Shown here: positions 1 to 8,941 of the stretch, piece by piece
Layout: every line of letters begins with the position of its first letter
Position numbering within the stretch: the stretch's first letter is position 1
Origin: CAYYMH01 sp964472785
Lineage (GTDB): Bacteria > Zhuqueibacterota > Zhuqueibacteria > Thermofontimicrobiales > Thermofontimicrobiaceae
DNA: 44,151 bases
Direction: 5' to 3'
NCBI GenBank assembly: GCA_964472785.1
Contig: CAYYMH010000033.1
Span: forward strand, 1 to 44,151
Position numbers and translations under genes: made by a program
The notes under the pieces: generated by a model
Told to the model about the DNA's origin: nothing
What the model saw: only the letters and a program-made list of their open reading frames with translations
Database searches by the model: none

Positions 1-2
1 TT

Positions 3-386
3 TTATCGGTATCAAATAATGGTGAAATCCGTTGGAAAAGTGAGATTGAAGAAGTCAAATACCTTGATGATAAGGCCGGTATGCACATGGATAAAGATGG
101 GAATATCTATTTTTGCAATGGATTTTATCTTTGTTCCATTGATTATTTCGGAAGTTTGCGTTGGAAAATTCCCTTTCCTGAGGGGTTATGTCCTTCGACG
201 CCAATTATTGGGGATAGTGAAGGGAATATTTTTTTGATGTTGAGTTCTGAATATGTTTTTTCTTATGATTCAAAAGGTAATAAACGATTTGAAATCAATG
301 TTGGAGGGGCCAGCGGAATCAATGGCGCTATTGTTGATGGCAGGTTATATATCAATCATTACTTAAAATTAACATGTATCAAATAG
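3..386 (+). CDS. PQQ-like beta-propeller repeat protein, C-terminal part
   Basis: The reading frame is open from the left edge (codon phase starting at base 3) and ends with TAG at 384-386, so only the last ~127 codons are present. It shows repeated blade motifs typical of PQQ-like/outer-membrane-assembly-type propellers: DKDGNIYF, a W-K after each short turn, and GDSEGNIFL. It ends in LTCIK. The protein aligns along its whole visible length with the C-terminus of the next gene (which ends FFCIK), so the two are tandem paralogues. Function is unknown; such proteins are usually secreted or lipid-anchored and may bind ligands or partner proteins. No enzymatic residues can be assigned. Confidence 0.75.
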   Translation, partial: LSVSNNGEIRWKSEIEEVKYLDDKAGMHMDKDGNIYFCNGFYLCSIDYFGSLRWKIPFPEGLCPSTPIIGDSEGNIFLMLSSEYVFSYDSKGNKRFEINVGGASGINGAIVDGRLYINHYLKLTCIK

Positions 387-473
387 GAAAGTGATAAATG
401 AAAGGGATTTATTTTGTGCGGTTGCAATTAAAGGATCAGCAAATTACAAGGAAAATTTTATTGATCAAATGAG

Positions 474-1727
474 TTGAAATTGTCAAGAAATCAAATGCAA
501 AAGTACACAGTTATAATATTGATCGCAGGTGTATTTTTTCTGGCGGACTGTCAGAAAAAGAACACTACTGAACCGCCTGTAAATAATAATAGCCATCCCC
601 AGGTGGATATTCCCTGGCCTTCGTTGGCAAATAGTCCGTGGCCATCACCGCATGGAAATGTTCAGTGCAATGGTAGAAGTAAATATATAGGTCCCAGAGA
701 GGGCATAGTAGCATGGACATTTACTGAAGAGCGGTTTGTAAACGAAACATCAGGAGTAGTAATCGGTTCAGATAGTACTATCTATTTTACAGCAGGTAAA
801 AAAGCTAACGTTATGAAGCGTTATTTATATGCTTTGAAACCAGATGGTTCATTAAAATGGAAAAAAGAAATTGAAGGAAAATTTGCATCAACACCAATAG
901 TCGGTACTGGCGATATTATTTATGTACCAACTTATTTCGGACCCATTTATGCATTTAGCTCTGATGGAACTTTAAAATGGAAATATGGAACTTCATTGTA
1001 TTGTAGTCACACATTTAGCTCGGCAATAGGATTAGATGGTACGATCTATTTTGCGGATGTAGATGGGAAAATTTATGCAATTAATGCTGACGGAACATTA
1101 AAATGGACCAATGAGGAAAAAATAAATCCAAACGAAACCCTTCCCTATTCATACTCTCTGGCAATGTCACCTGATGGGACAGCATTGTATGGTGCCGGAT
1201 TGGATGCAACGCTAAACGCTTTCAATGCCCAGACAGGAACAATACTATGGGATTATCCAACCGGACGTATTTTATGGAGTTCTCCAATGGTTGATGCAAC
1301 TGGCAATATTTATTTCATTCAATTTGATAGTACCGCTTACCATCTTTGTTCATTAAACAATGATGGTGAATTTCGCTGGAAAAGCAATCAAAACCTGAAT
1401 TATAGGATAAGTTTTCATATAGATAAGGATGGAAATATTTATGCTTACAGTGAAGATAAACGCATCCTTTCGTTTGATTATGAAGGCAATCTGCGTTGGA
1501 GTAGCGCTGTTTTAGGAGATGTTTGGCCAAGCTCTATTATTGGCGATAGTGAGGGTGTAATATACTTTTGCCTGAGCAACAAATATGTCTATGCTTTAGA
1601 TCATTACGGTAAAATATTATTTGAATGTGCACTTCCTGATATTTCAAGTGGATTATTTATGGGTGCTCTTTCTGCAAACGGTCAGTTGTACCTATCTGGT
1701 AAATATCAATTTTTTTGTATTAAATAG
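474..1727 (+). CDS. PQQ-like repeat lipoprotein
   Basis: The protein has 417 residues from a TTG start at 474, or 410 from ATG 495; no clear ribosome site separates the two. The N-terminus is a lipoprotein-type signal: a hydrophobic stretch (TVIILIAGVFFLADC) ending at Cys27, followed by a polar Thr/Asn/Pro-rich linker. Residues ~95-417 consist of repeated propeller blades with motifs such as YALKPDGSLKWK, YAINADGTLKW and FNAQTGTILWD, the PQQ-enzyme-like repeat. No quinoprotein dehydrogenase active-site motif is visible, so it is more likely a structural or binding propeller anchored in the envelope. It is a paralogue of the truncated upstream gene. AGGAGA around its stop codon could serve the following remnant. 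Confidence 0.8.
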   Translation: MKLSRNQMQKYTVIILIAGVFFLADCQKKNTTEPPVNNNSHPQVDIPWPSLANSPWPSPHGNVQCNGRSKYIGPREGIVAWTFTEERFVNETSGVVIGSDSTIYFTAGKKANVMKRYLYALKPDGSLKWKKEIEGKFASTPIVGTGDIIYVPTYFGPIYAFSSDGTLKWKYGTSLYCSHTFSSAIGLDGTIYFADVDGKIYAINADGTLKWTNEEKINPNETLPYSYSLAMSPDGTALYGAGLDATLNAFNAQTGTILWDYPTGRILWSSPMVDATGNIYFIQFDSTAYHLCSLNNDGEFRWKSNQNLNYRISFHIDKDGNIYAYSEDKRILSFDYEGNLRWSSAVLGDVWPSSIIGDSEGVIYFCLSNKYVYALDHYGKILFECALPDISSGLFMGALSANGQLYLSGKYQFFCIK

Positions 1728-1739
1728 GAGACTTGAATT

Positions 1740-2186
1740 ATGAATGACGAAGAGGTAACAATAGGACGACCGGGCGGTTTTTACACCTATTATATTGTTG
1801 CACACACAGGCTTTTCTCCTGAGTCGGAACCATCTGATGAGGTCTTTATTCGTGGTAATCCTTCTAAACCGTTTCCCGGTGATGATGAGAATAATCTATC
1901 AGATGATAGTATTGAAGAACAAATTTCAGCGCTGGAGATTTGTATCTGTCCCAATCCCTTCAATCCAACGACAAGAATTTCATACGATGTTCGCAAAGCA
2001 GGTCAGATCCAAATAGCGGTTTATAACACGACCGGACAGAAAATCACTGATTTGGTAAATGAATTTAAATATCCGGGAGAGTATTCGGTTAATTTTAATG
2101 GGCAATTATTGGCAGGCGGTGTTTATTTAGTCCGATTGCTAATTGATGACAAGCAAGTTATCTGAAAGATTTTACTGTTCAAATAA
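1740..2186 (+). pseudogene. Remnant of a secreted protein: Fn3-like end plus T9SS sorting domain, interrupted by TGA
   Basis: The open frame runs from ATG 1740 to TGA 2163-2165 (141 codons). Residues ~1-38 look like the end of a fibronectin-III-like domain, followed by an acidic linker and a Por/T9SS type A sorting domain (PNPFNPTTRISYDV, then VYNTTGQKI and LLAGGVYLVRL). Such domains normally end in a basic-hydrophobic tail. Here the frame continues past the TGA as KILLFK and then stops with TAA at 2184-2186. Reading the TGA as CGA gives VIRKILLFK, a canonical ending, so a single C-to-T change probably created the stop. There is no signal peptide, so the N-terminal part of the cargo protein is also missing. 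A ribosome site (AGGAGA) precedes ATG 1740, so a peptide may still be made. Confidence 0.7.
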
Positions 2187-2319
2187 GGTGAGGAGATTTT
2201 AATTGAATTATCTGTTTGAAGTAACTACCTATTAATTGAGTATCTTTGCCATTCATTGCATTGACCAATTTACATCAAGTAAAAAAATAAAATTTAAATT
2301 TTTCAAAGGTTGATAACAA

Positions 2320-4845
2320 ATGAAACGAACAAAAACAATTATCTGGCTCACTCTGCTGATCGGATGCTATTCGGCGTCCCTGTGGGCGGGAACTGTTGGC
2401 ATTTTGATAGGCAGGGTCACGGATAAGGGCACGGAAAAACCATTGCCCGGCGCAAACATCATTTTAGTCGGTACCAAAATCGGTGCTGCCGCGGATACCG
2501 AGGGATACTTTGTCATCCACAATGTTCCGGCAGGGTTTTACACGGTGAAGATAACGATGATGGGCTACAGCAATCAAATCATTAAAAATGTGCAAATTAT
2601 CGCCGATCACAAAACCACCCTCGATGTCGAATTGCCCGAAGTTGCCATTGAAGGAGAGGAAGTCGTGGTCACTGCCGAGCGTCCGTTAATTCAACCGGAC
2701 GTCACCAGCAGCATCCATTTTGTCTCAAAGGACAGAATCAATCAACTACCAGTGAACTCGTTCGAAGAAGTAATGGAGCTGCAACCGGGCGTTGTGAGCG
2801 GCGGTCATATCCGCGGAGGCAGAGCTACGGAAGTGCTGTATTTGATCGACGGCATCCCGATTCAGGAAACCGTGGAAAAGGGAGGCGCTGCTGCGGATAT
2901 TCCCACCGGTGCGCTGGGAGAAATATCCTTACAAACCGGCGGTTTTAACGCGGAATACGGCAACGCCATGTCCGGTATCTTGAACGTTACCACACCCACT
3001 GGCAGCGACCGGCACAAAATCTGGCTGCGCGCAATGGACGACCGCATCGGTGGCGAGGAATCCAACAAATGGCGTCAGTACGAGGTGTTTGCCTCGGGAC
3101 CGGTTTATAAAAATAATGTTAATTACTTCCTTTCCTCGAACCTAACCTTGTCCGGTACCCGCTGGTGGCAGGATATGCGCCCGGTGTTTGATTCGCCGAT
3201 CCAAAAACAGATGAATCTAATTTCCAAACTCAACGTTGCGTTTACACCGAACATTCGCTTGATTTTGCAGGGACTTTATTCTTATTCCAGAGAACATCAG
3301 TACGAATACCGCTGGCGCTACAATCTGGAGGGATTGCCGCCGACTAAAAGAAATTCCTACCGGATAAGTGCAGTCTTTACCCAGATGCTCTCGCAAAAAA
3401 CGTTTTACACGCTTTCGCTGAGCCGGTTTCACGTCCGCGACAAACTGGGACAGGGTGATCCGGACAATATTAACCCGGATCAGATTTTTCAGTACGATTT
3501 GCCCTGGTACTATTTCATCACCTCCGGGGACAGGCTGCACTGGCAGAATTCCCGGCAGACCACCTACTACGGGAAATTCAATCTGACCAGTCAGGTGTTT
3601 GATGTGTGTGAATTCAAACTTGGTGCCGAAGGACAATATTATGATCTCTCAAATGAAATTGTGAAATATGAGCCGCAAAAGACATTCTGGGGCAGACCGA
3701 TTCTGAACGAATCGCCGTACAATTTCAGCAGTCAGTACGATTACAATCCGTGGCAGGGCGCGCTGTACATTCAGACGAAAATTGACAATAAAATCTTTGT
3801 GACCAACTTCGGTCTTCGCTACGACGTCTTTGATCCCCGGGCGCAGCGCCCGGTCATCGAATGGATTCCGGTGACCGGCGAAGATTTTGAAAAGGAAATC
3901 AAAGATTACGCGCCGGCATCAAGGAAAACACAACTCAGTCCCCGCATTGGAATTTCATTTCCCATTCGGGAGAATAATTTCTTTTATTTCAGCTTTGGTC
4001 ATTTTTTCCAGATTCCGCTGTTCGATTATCTCTATACCGGAATTAGTACCGCCCATTTGAAAAAAGGCGTGAAATTACTTTACGGAAACCCGGATTTGAA
4101 GCCGGAGCACACCAAGGCTTATGAATTTTCCTACCGCCATATTCTGTCCGCGAATTTGGTGGGATCGATCACCTATTTTAAAAAGGAAATTTTCGGACTG
4201 GTGGACACCAAAACATTTTTGGCAACGGACAGTAAAGCTGAAGATGATGGTTTTTCCCAGTTTGTCAATCTACCGGCAGCAAACTCCTCCGGGATTGAAG
4301 TCACGCTGGAGCAGCGTTACAGCCGGTTGTTTTCCTGTAAATTGAGCTATACCTACATGCACGCCAGAGGTTACAGCGGAAACGCGGAACAGGGAATGAA
4401 CTATTTCATGTGGGGCTTTGATGTGCCCAATAAAGAATATTACCTGAGCTGGGATCAGCGGCATACACTTGCCACGGAGTTGTTTTTGGGCAAGCCCGGA
4501 GAGTATGGGATTAATTTCATCTGGCGCTGGAATTCACCGCGGCCTTATACCTATTATCCGTCCCGCAACTCCCTGGTTCCGGATATGGACGTGCAAATTG
4601 AACCCAACAACGCCCGCATGAAAAACGTGAGTTCATTGGATTTAAAAATGTATTACCGCTTTGAGCTGTCTGAAAAAATTGGCGCGACCCTCTCCCTGGA
4701 GTACCGCAATTTGTTCGACCGGGAAAACGTACTCTGGGTGGCATCCGATGGTCGCGTTGGCGGCGAGTTGGGTGATCCCTCTGCTTACAGTATCGGCAGA
4801 AGAGCCCGTCTGGGATTACGGTTCGAGTTCGGGGTGAGTGATTAA
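2320..4845 (+). CDS. TonB-dependent outer-membrane receptor with carboxypeptidase-regulatory-like domain
   Basis: This 841-residue protein starts at ATG 2320. Residues 1-23 are a signal peptide ending LWAG. Residues ~26-110 form a CarboxypepD_reg-like beta-sandwich (GRVTDKGTEKPLPGANI, GYFVIHNVPAGFYTVKI). A VVVTAERP stretch near 120-127 is the usual lead into the plug. The plug spans ~125-230 (YLIDGIPI, GGFNAEYGNAMSGILNV), followed by a long 22-strand-type barrel with aromatic-rich strands up to the C-terminus. The family imports large ligands (siderophores, glycans, peptides) powered by TonB-ExbBD; the substrate cannot be told. It is followed after 131 bp by a PorV-like gene, a common pairing in FCB bacteria. 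The gene is clearly more GC-rich than the genes before and after the pair. Confidence 0.9.
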   Translation: MKRTKTIIWLTLLIGCYSASLWAGTVGILIGRVTDKGTEKPLPGANIILVGTKIGAAADTEGYFVIHNVPAGFYTVKITMMGYSNQIIKNVQIIADHKTTLDVELPEVAIEGEEVVVTAERPLIQPDVTSSIHFVSKDRINQLPVNSFEEVMELQPGVVSGGHIRGGRATEVLYLIDGIPIQETVEKGGAAADIPTGALGEISLQTGGFNAEYGNAMSGILNVTTPTGSDRHKIWLRAMDDRIGGEESNKWRQYEVFASGPVYKNNVNYFLSSNLTLSGTRWWQDMRPVFDSPIQKQMNLISKLNVAFTPNIRLILQGLYSYSREHQYEYRWRYNLEGLPPTKRNSYRISAVFTQMLSQKTFYTLSLSRFHVRDKLGQGDPDNINPDQIFQYDLPWYYFITSGDRLHWQNSRQTTYYGKFNLTSQVFDVCEFKLGAEGQYYDLSNEIVKYEPQKTFWGRPILNESPYNFSSQYDYNPWQGALYIQTKIDNKIFVTNFGLRYDVFDPRAQRPVIEWIPVTGEDFEKEIKDYAPASRKTQLSPRIGISFPIRENNFFYFSFGHFFQIPLFDYLYTGISTAHLKKGVKLLYGNPDLKPEHTKAYEFSYRHILSANLVGSITYFKKEIFGLVDTKTFLATDSKAEDDGFSQFVNLPAANSSGIEVTLEQRYSRLFSCKLSYTYMHARGYSGNAEQGMNYFMWGFDVPNKEYYLSWDQRHTLATELFLGKPGEYGINFIWRWNSPRPYTYYPSRNSLVPDMDVQIEPNNARMKNVSSLDLKMYYRFELSEKIGATLSLEYRNLFDRENVLWVASDGRVGGELGDPSAYSIGRRARLGLRFEFGVSD

Positions 4846-4853
4846 TTTGGATT

Positions 4854-4934
4854 AGCCACAGAGACGCCGAGAGCGAAGAGACAGGTTCTAATTTATTAAT
4901 CTTTTCTTTGCGATCTTTGCGCCTTTACGGTGCA
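4854..4934. repeat. Dispersed intergenic repeat, ccacagagac type
   Basis: The element begins gccacagagacgccgagagc and ends with tttgcgatctttgcgcc followed by tttacggtgc. The two ends are degenerate inverted copies of each other (ccacagagac versus ctttgcgcc...ggtg). It lies between the TonB receptor and the PorV-like gene. Related ends recur at 6068-6165, 13158-13260, 20195-20300, 32957-32989 and 41355-41516. No coding capacity. Confidence 0.55.
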
Positions 4935-4976
4935 TAACATTTTGTCAAACGAACTGAAAAAATTACAGGTTTTAAA

Positions 4977-6026
4977 ATGAGAAAAAAAATAGTAATCATC
5001 TTTCTGTTTTTGCTGACATCACAGATATTTGCTCAAAAAGAAGTCAGCCGGATTGGCACCTCCGGGGTACAATTTTTAAAACTGGGCGTCGGTGCACGCG
5101 CCTGTGCACTGGGCGAAACTATGGTGGCAACCAGAAATGACGCGACCGGACTTTACTGGAATGTTGCTGGCATTGCCTCGATTGAGAAAAACGCGCTGGT
5201 CGTTTCCAGAAATGAACTGTACGTGAATCTCAACTACAATTTCCTCGGTTTTGTCATGCCGCTGAAGCGCAGCAGTTCATTGGGATTTAGTGTATTGTAT
5301 CTCGATTCCGGCGAAATGGAAGTCACCACAGTTGACCAGCCTGAAGGTACCGGTGAGTTGTTTAGCTGGCAATCGTACAGCATCGGAATGAGCTACGCCA
5401 GATTTTTAACTGACAGGCTGTCCCTGGGAGCCACGCTGAAGTACATCCGCGAGGGCACTTATGGCGAGGTCGCTCACGGATTTGGTGTTGATCTGGGTGC
5501 ACTGCTGGACACCGGAATTATGGGTTTCCGGCTGGGACTCAATATGAGCAACATCGGCGATGAAATGCGGTTCAGCAGTCCCAAAGCACCGAACGATGAT
5601 GCTGATAAAACCGGACACAGCGACATCATTCAGCAAAAATCTTATTTGCAAACACAAACGTACCCGCTGCCTTTGACCTTCCGATTGGGTCTTTCCACCG
5701 ATCTGCTGGGAGCGCACTCCCAAATTATGCCAAATCAGAAAAACCGTGTCACCCTGTCCGTCAATGCCCATGACCCGAACGATGCATTTATGCGCGTGAA
5801 TTTTGGTATTGAATACGAATGGGATGCATTATTTGCACTACGAGCCGGTTACCGGGGCATTTCCATTGAGGGCGATCCCATGGACGAGTACAGTACCGGA
5901 AGCTACAGTTTTGGACTTGGCGTTAAATACGCCATAGACGTTGTGCAATTTCAATTGGATTACGCGTTCATGGATTACAAGGTTTTGGGCAATGCGCATC
6001 ATGTGACGTTGGGCCTGGAATTTTGA
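4977..6026 (+). CDS. PorV/PorQ (UPF0164) family outer-membrane protein
   Basis: This 349-residue protein has a signal peptide (residues 1-20, ending IFAQ). The body matches the PorV/UPF0164 family: the early motif GVQFLKLGVGARACALGET, then TGLYWNVAGIA, and alternating beta strands of a FadL-like barrel up to a terminal HHVTLGLEF with the C-terminal Phe typical of outer-membrane barrels. In Bacteroidota PorV acts in the type IX secretion attachment complex. In related phyla many paralogues occur beside TonB receptors with unknown roles, which fits here. The start is the only Met before the signal peptide; the ribosome site is weak (ACAGG). It shares the raised GC content of the receptor gene upstream. 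Confidence 0.85.
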   Translation: MRKKIVIIFLFLLTSQIFAQKEVSRIGTSGVQFLKLGVGARACALGETMVATRNDATGLYWNVAGIASIEKNALVVSRNELYVNLNYNFLGFVMPLKRSSSLGFSVLYLDSGEMEVTTVDQPEGTGELFSWQSYSIGMSYARFLTDRLSLGATLKYIREGTYGEVAHGFGVDLGALLDTGIMGFRLGLNMSNIGDEMRFSSPKAPNDDADKTGHSDIIQQKSYLQTQTYPLPLTFRLGLSTDLLGAHSQIMPNQKNRVTLSVNAHDPNDAFMRVNFGIEYEWDALFALRAGYRGISIEGDPMDEYSTGSYSFGLGVKYAIDVVQFQLDYAFMDYKVLGNAHHVTLGLEF

Positions 6027-6067
6027 GGTTGAAATTTGGAAAAATCTCTCTATGGGACATTTTTTTT

Positions 6068-6165
6068 GCCACGGATTAACACGGATTTTCACAGTTTTTT
6101 TCATTCATTTAAATTGTTTCGGTATTCTTCATGTATAATTGCCACCAAGACTCCGAAACACGAAG
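6068..6165. repeat. Dispersed intergenic repeats in a 506-bp gap
   Basis: Two short pieces of the dispersed family lie together: gccacggattaacacgg at 6068-6084 and gccaccaagactccgaaac at 6141-6159. The rest of the 6027-6532 gap is AT-rich and non-coding. It also holds a perfect 14-bp palindrome ACAGTTATAACTGT at 6338-6351, which could be an operator or chance. Confidence 0.5.
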
Positions 6166-6532
6166 TTAGAATAAATTACCAAAAATTGATATTTAAATTT
6201 GGTTTTGCATCATTTAAACACGAATAAGATTATAACTTTTCTTTTACGGTTACAGCCACGTCAATTGGCTTAAGTTATTGTTTTTTAGAACGAGTATTGA
6301 GCAAAATGTAAAAAGTGTAGTGCCAACAAATTTTTGTACAGTTATAACTGTCTGTTTTTTAAAAACTGTTTTTTTGCAAGTGTTAAAGATTAGCTTAAAA
6401 TTTCAATGATTAATTGAAGATAAGTTGGCAATGGCCGATTATGAGAACCAAAACAACCAATGTATTTGCTGTTTGGTAATAATTTAAGTAAAATGAATAA
6501 TATCAATTGGGAAATTGAGGAGGTCTGTTTTG

Positions 6533-7531
6533 ATGAATTCAGAGCGATTTTTTAAAGCGTTTCTTGTCACCAAAAATGAGCGCGGAAAATTTTCCTCCGC
6601 TATTGTGGAACGAAAAATAAGTGATCTTCCGGAGGGAGATGTGCTGATTAAAGTGGCTTATTCCTCGTTGAATTATAAGGATGCACTTTCGGCGACTGGC
6701 GTTTATGGTGTGACAAAGAATTACCCACATGTTCCCGGAATTGATGCTGCCGGATATGTTGTATCATCCCATAATTCAAATTTCACCAAAGACGATCCTG
6801 TTATTGTGACCGGTTACGAATTGGGAAGTAATCACGATGGCGGATATTCGGAATACATTCGTGTGCCTGAAGAGTGGGTCGTCCCCTTGCCTGAAAATAT
6901 GGAGTTGAAAGAAAGTATGATTATCGGAACAGCAGGTTTCACAGCAGCCATCAGTGTTCAAACTATATTACAGAATGGTTTATCCCCGGACACGAGTGAA
7001 ATGGTGGTAACTGGCGCTTCGGGAGGTGTCGGTAGCTTTGCGGTGGCAATTCTGGCAAAATTGGGATTTCGGGTGGTAGCGAGCACCGGAAAAAAACAGG
7101 CTCACAATTATCTGAAATCTCTCGGCGCTCACAAAGTCATCGGTAGATCTGAACTTATTGAACAGTCAGATAGTCCTTTATTGCCGGCAAAATGGACTGG
7201 TGGTGTGGATACGGTTGGGGGGCAGACATTAGCTACGCTGATCAAATCGACAAAAAACCAGGGTTGTATTGCGGCCTGTGGTGTGGTTGGCGGGAACAAA
7301 TTACCTTTAACTGTCTATCCCTTTATTCTCAGAGGGGTAAGATTATTGGGCATTGATTCTGCCCATTGGCCCATGCCGTTGAGATTAAACGCCTGGTATA
7401 AACTTGCGACGGAATGGAAGATAGAGAATTTGGATACTATCGCACAAGAAATTCATCTAAAAGATTTAAATAATTATGTTTCGAAAATTTTAGCTGGAGA
7501 AGTCAGCGGAAGGATTGTCATCAAATTGTAA
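6533..7531 (+). CDS. YhdH/AcuI-family NADPH-dependent acryloyl-CoA reductase-like quinone oxidoreductase
   Basis: The start is set by a strong ribosome site GAGGAGG at 6517-6523, nine bases before ATG 6533; an upstream in-frame TTG lies within that site. The 332-residue protein is a medium-chain dehydrogenase/reductase without structural zinc ligands. Visible family motifs are YSSLNYKDALSATG near the N-terminus, PGIDAAGYV, the segment IIGTAGFTAAISV, and the NADPH Rossmann motif VVTGASGGVGSFAVAILAKLG followed by Y-L-K-S-L-GAHKVIGR. These match YhdH/YhfP/AcuI, which reduces acryloyl-CoA to propionyl-CoA with NADPH. It may be a detoxifying enzyme here; no dddL-type or 3-hydroxypropionate gene is next to it. 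It converges on the next gene with a 13-bp gap. Confidence 0.88.
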   Translation: MNSERFFKAFLVTKNERGKFSSAIVERKISDLPEGDVLIKVAYSSLNYKDALSATGVYGVTKNYPHVPGIDAAGYVVSSHNSNFTKDDPVIVTGYELGSNHDGGYSEYIRVPEEWVVPLPENMELKESMIIGTAGFTAAISVQTILQNGLSPDTSEMVVTGASGGVGSFAVAILAKLGFRVVASTGKKQAHNYLKSLGAHKVIGRSELIEQSDSPLLPAKWTGGVDTVGGQTLATLIKSTKNQGCIAACGVVGGNKLPLTVYPFILRGVRLLGIDSAHWPMPLRLNAWYKLATEWKIENLDTIAQEIHLKDLNNYVSKILAGEVSGRIVIKL

Positions 7532-7544
7532 TCAAGCTAATTGA

Positions 7545-8690
7545 TTATCTGTTGGCGTGATAGGATTGAAACAATTGATTCGCACGATTAAAATTTTTCC
7601 GGTCATTACTAATTTCAAAATGTTTTAGCCAATTCAGCAGTACATTTTTCTGACTAAGACGATTTTGATCAGACAGGATATTGAGGTCATCCATTTCCAA
7701 AATAATTTGCTCGGTTCGGTCCCAATCTTTTTCGAGCCAAAGTTGACTGAGCGCATTGGTGAATGCGATCTGACAGTTCTTCTTAAAATCATCATTATCC
7801 GGGTAACGATAAAACGCGTCTGCGGTAACGTCGAACGCCTGAAAAAAATTTTTTTTGTTAAAAAGCTGTTGTCCCCAATTATAATAGAGATTTATTTCGA
7901 ACCGACGATTCGAGCGGGAATCCGAGTTGAAAAGTTGAGCCAATTCGACGTAATTGTACGCCTCGGCAAAATTTATTTTCTCCGAATTTGATATCGCCAG
8001 ATTATAGCAGATAAGTCCCAATAGCTCAGTATTGTTGATTTCTCTTCCTTTTGAGTTTTCGTGATAGTACAACTTGTCCAGCCCGATTTTGAGCGCCATT
8101 TGGTCGGGATAGTACTGCGCCAGATAGCGGGAGTAATTATCCAGATTTTTCATGATATTAAAGCCCATGGAGGTTGTGTTCTCAACCATCACATGTTCAG
8201 TGAAATTTGTAAAAATCGTGTAAACATGGGTCGGCGTTTCAAAGGCTTTGGTTGATAATTGCAATTGATCACAGGTGAGATTGTAAAGAACGGTCGCGCT
8301 AACACAGTTATATCGTCGCTGATCTTTGATGTCGAACAATGTGGTTGCTTTTTCTTTATAAGTTTCCAGCCAGGTCGAATGGAAGTATAAAAAAAGTTTT
8401 TCAGCCGATGCGACTTTATCGAATCCAATCAGGTTTTTGCTTTGGATGTCGGCGATTAAATCCTCAAACCATTGTAAACCTTGTTGGAGGCGGTTGTGAT
8501 CTCTGGCACCTGAAATGATGAATGCCGCTTCTATTTTCGAGAATTCATCGAGGCTGCCATCTTCGATGTCCGTCGTCAGCGCTTGAATGAGATCTTGACC
8601 AAAAGAATAGGGCGTAGTGATCAAAAAAAGGACGATAAAATAAATTATGCTGACAAATATTTTAAAAATATGATTGTTCTTTTGTACCAT
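7545..8690 (-). CDS. Secreted transglutaminase-like protein with C-terminal TPR-type helices
   Basis: This 381-residue protein has an N-terminal hydrophobic segment (~10-31, ending SFGQ) that is a signal peptide or anchor. Residues ~35-190 resemble transglutaminase-like/SirB1-type proteins: the putative nucleophile Cys129 in RRYNCVSATVLYNL, His155 in PTHVYTIF and an acidic residue in HVMVENTTSMGFN. This is the Cys-His-Asp/Glu order of that superfamily. Residues ~225-375 are helical pairs with TPR-like spacing (YNLAISNSEKINFAEAYNYVE, YYNWGQQLFNKKNFFQAFDV). The family includes peptidases and cross-linking enzymes; the substrate is unknown. It is divergently oriented from gcvPB across a 251-bp AT-rich gap, and no clear ribosome site precedes ATG 8690. 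Confidence 0.65.
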   Translation of the reverse strand: MVQKNNHIFKIFVSIIYFIVLFLITTPYSFGQDLIQALTTDIEDGSLDEFSKIEAAFIISGARDHNRLQQGLQWFEDLIADIQSKNLIGFDKVASAEKLFLYFHSTWLETYKEKATTLFDIKDQRRYNCVSATVLYNLTCDQLQLSTKAFETPTHVYTIFTNFTEHVMVENTTSMGFNIMKNLDNYSRYLAQYYPDQMALKIGLDKLYYHENSKGREINNTELLGLICYNLAISNSEKINFAEAYNYVELAQLFNSDSRSNRRFEINLYYNWGQQLFNKKNFFQAFDVTADAFYRYPDNDDFKKNCQIAFTNALSQLWLEKDWDRTEQIILEMDDLNILSDQNRLSQKNVLLNWLKHFEISNDRKNFNRANQLFQSYHANR

Positions 8691-8852
8691 TTTAAAAAGT
8701 CATTTTCTGATGGGTTGTACGATTCTGTTATCATTTTTCATTTCATAATCCTTAATATAATTGTTAAGAAACCAAAATGCAAATAAAAAATAAATATATG
8801 AAATATCAAAATTTAAAAATTGTTCATAAGTAAATTAATTCTTAAAAAATGC

Positions 8853-8881
8853 TTGACAATTTACAAAATATCTTGTATTTT
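8853..8881 (+). promoter_or_regulatory. Sigma-70-type promoter of gcvPB
   Basis: TTGACA at 8853-8858 matches the -35 consensus exactly. It is followed by a 17-bp AT-rich spacer and TATTTT at 8876-8881 as the -10 box. The predicted transcript starts near 8888, giving a leader of ~55 nt before ATG 8942. Confidence 0.6.
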
Positions 8882-8941
8882 TAAATTTGTTTAAATAAAA
8901 AAATAATCAATTATATGCATATAAAGTCGAAGGGTGTGAGC

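Noticed and set aside
2163..2165. TGA as a recoded (Trp or selenocysteine) codon in the sorting-domain remnant
   Set aside because: gcvPB, guaB-region and other genes use TGA as a normal stop, there is no SECIS-like hairpin directly after it, and the protein lacks its N-terminus anyway.
3217..3636. A 139-codon minus-strand frame inside the TonB receptor gene
   Set aside because: It is a shadow of a GC-rich coding region; no motif, signal or start site supports it.
6338..6351. Palindrome ACAGTTATAACTGT as a regulator binding site
   Set aside because: Only one copy was found, ~180 bp from the nearest start codon; chance cannot be excluded in AT-rich DNA.
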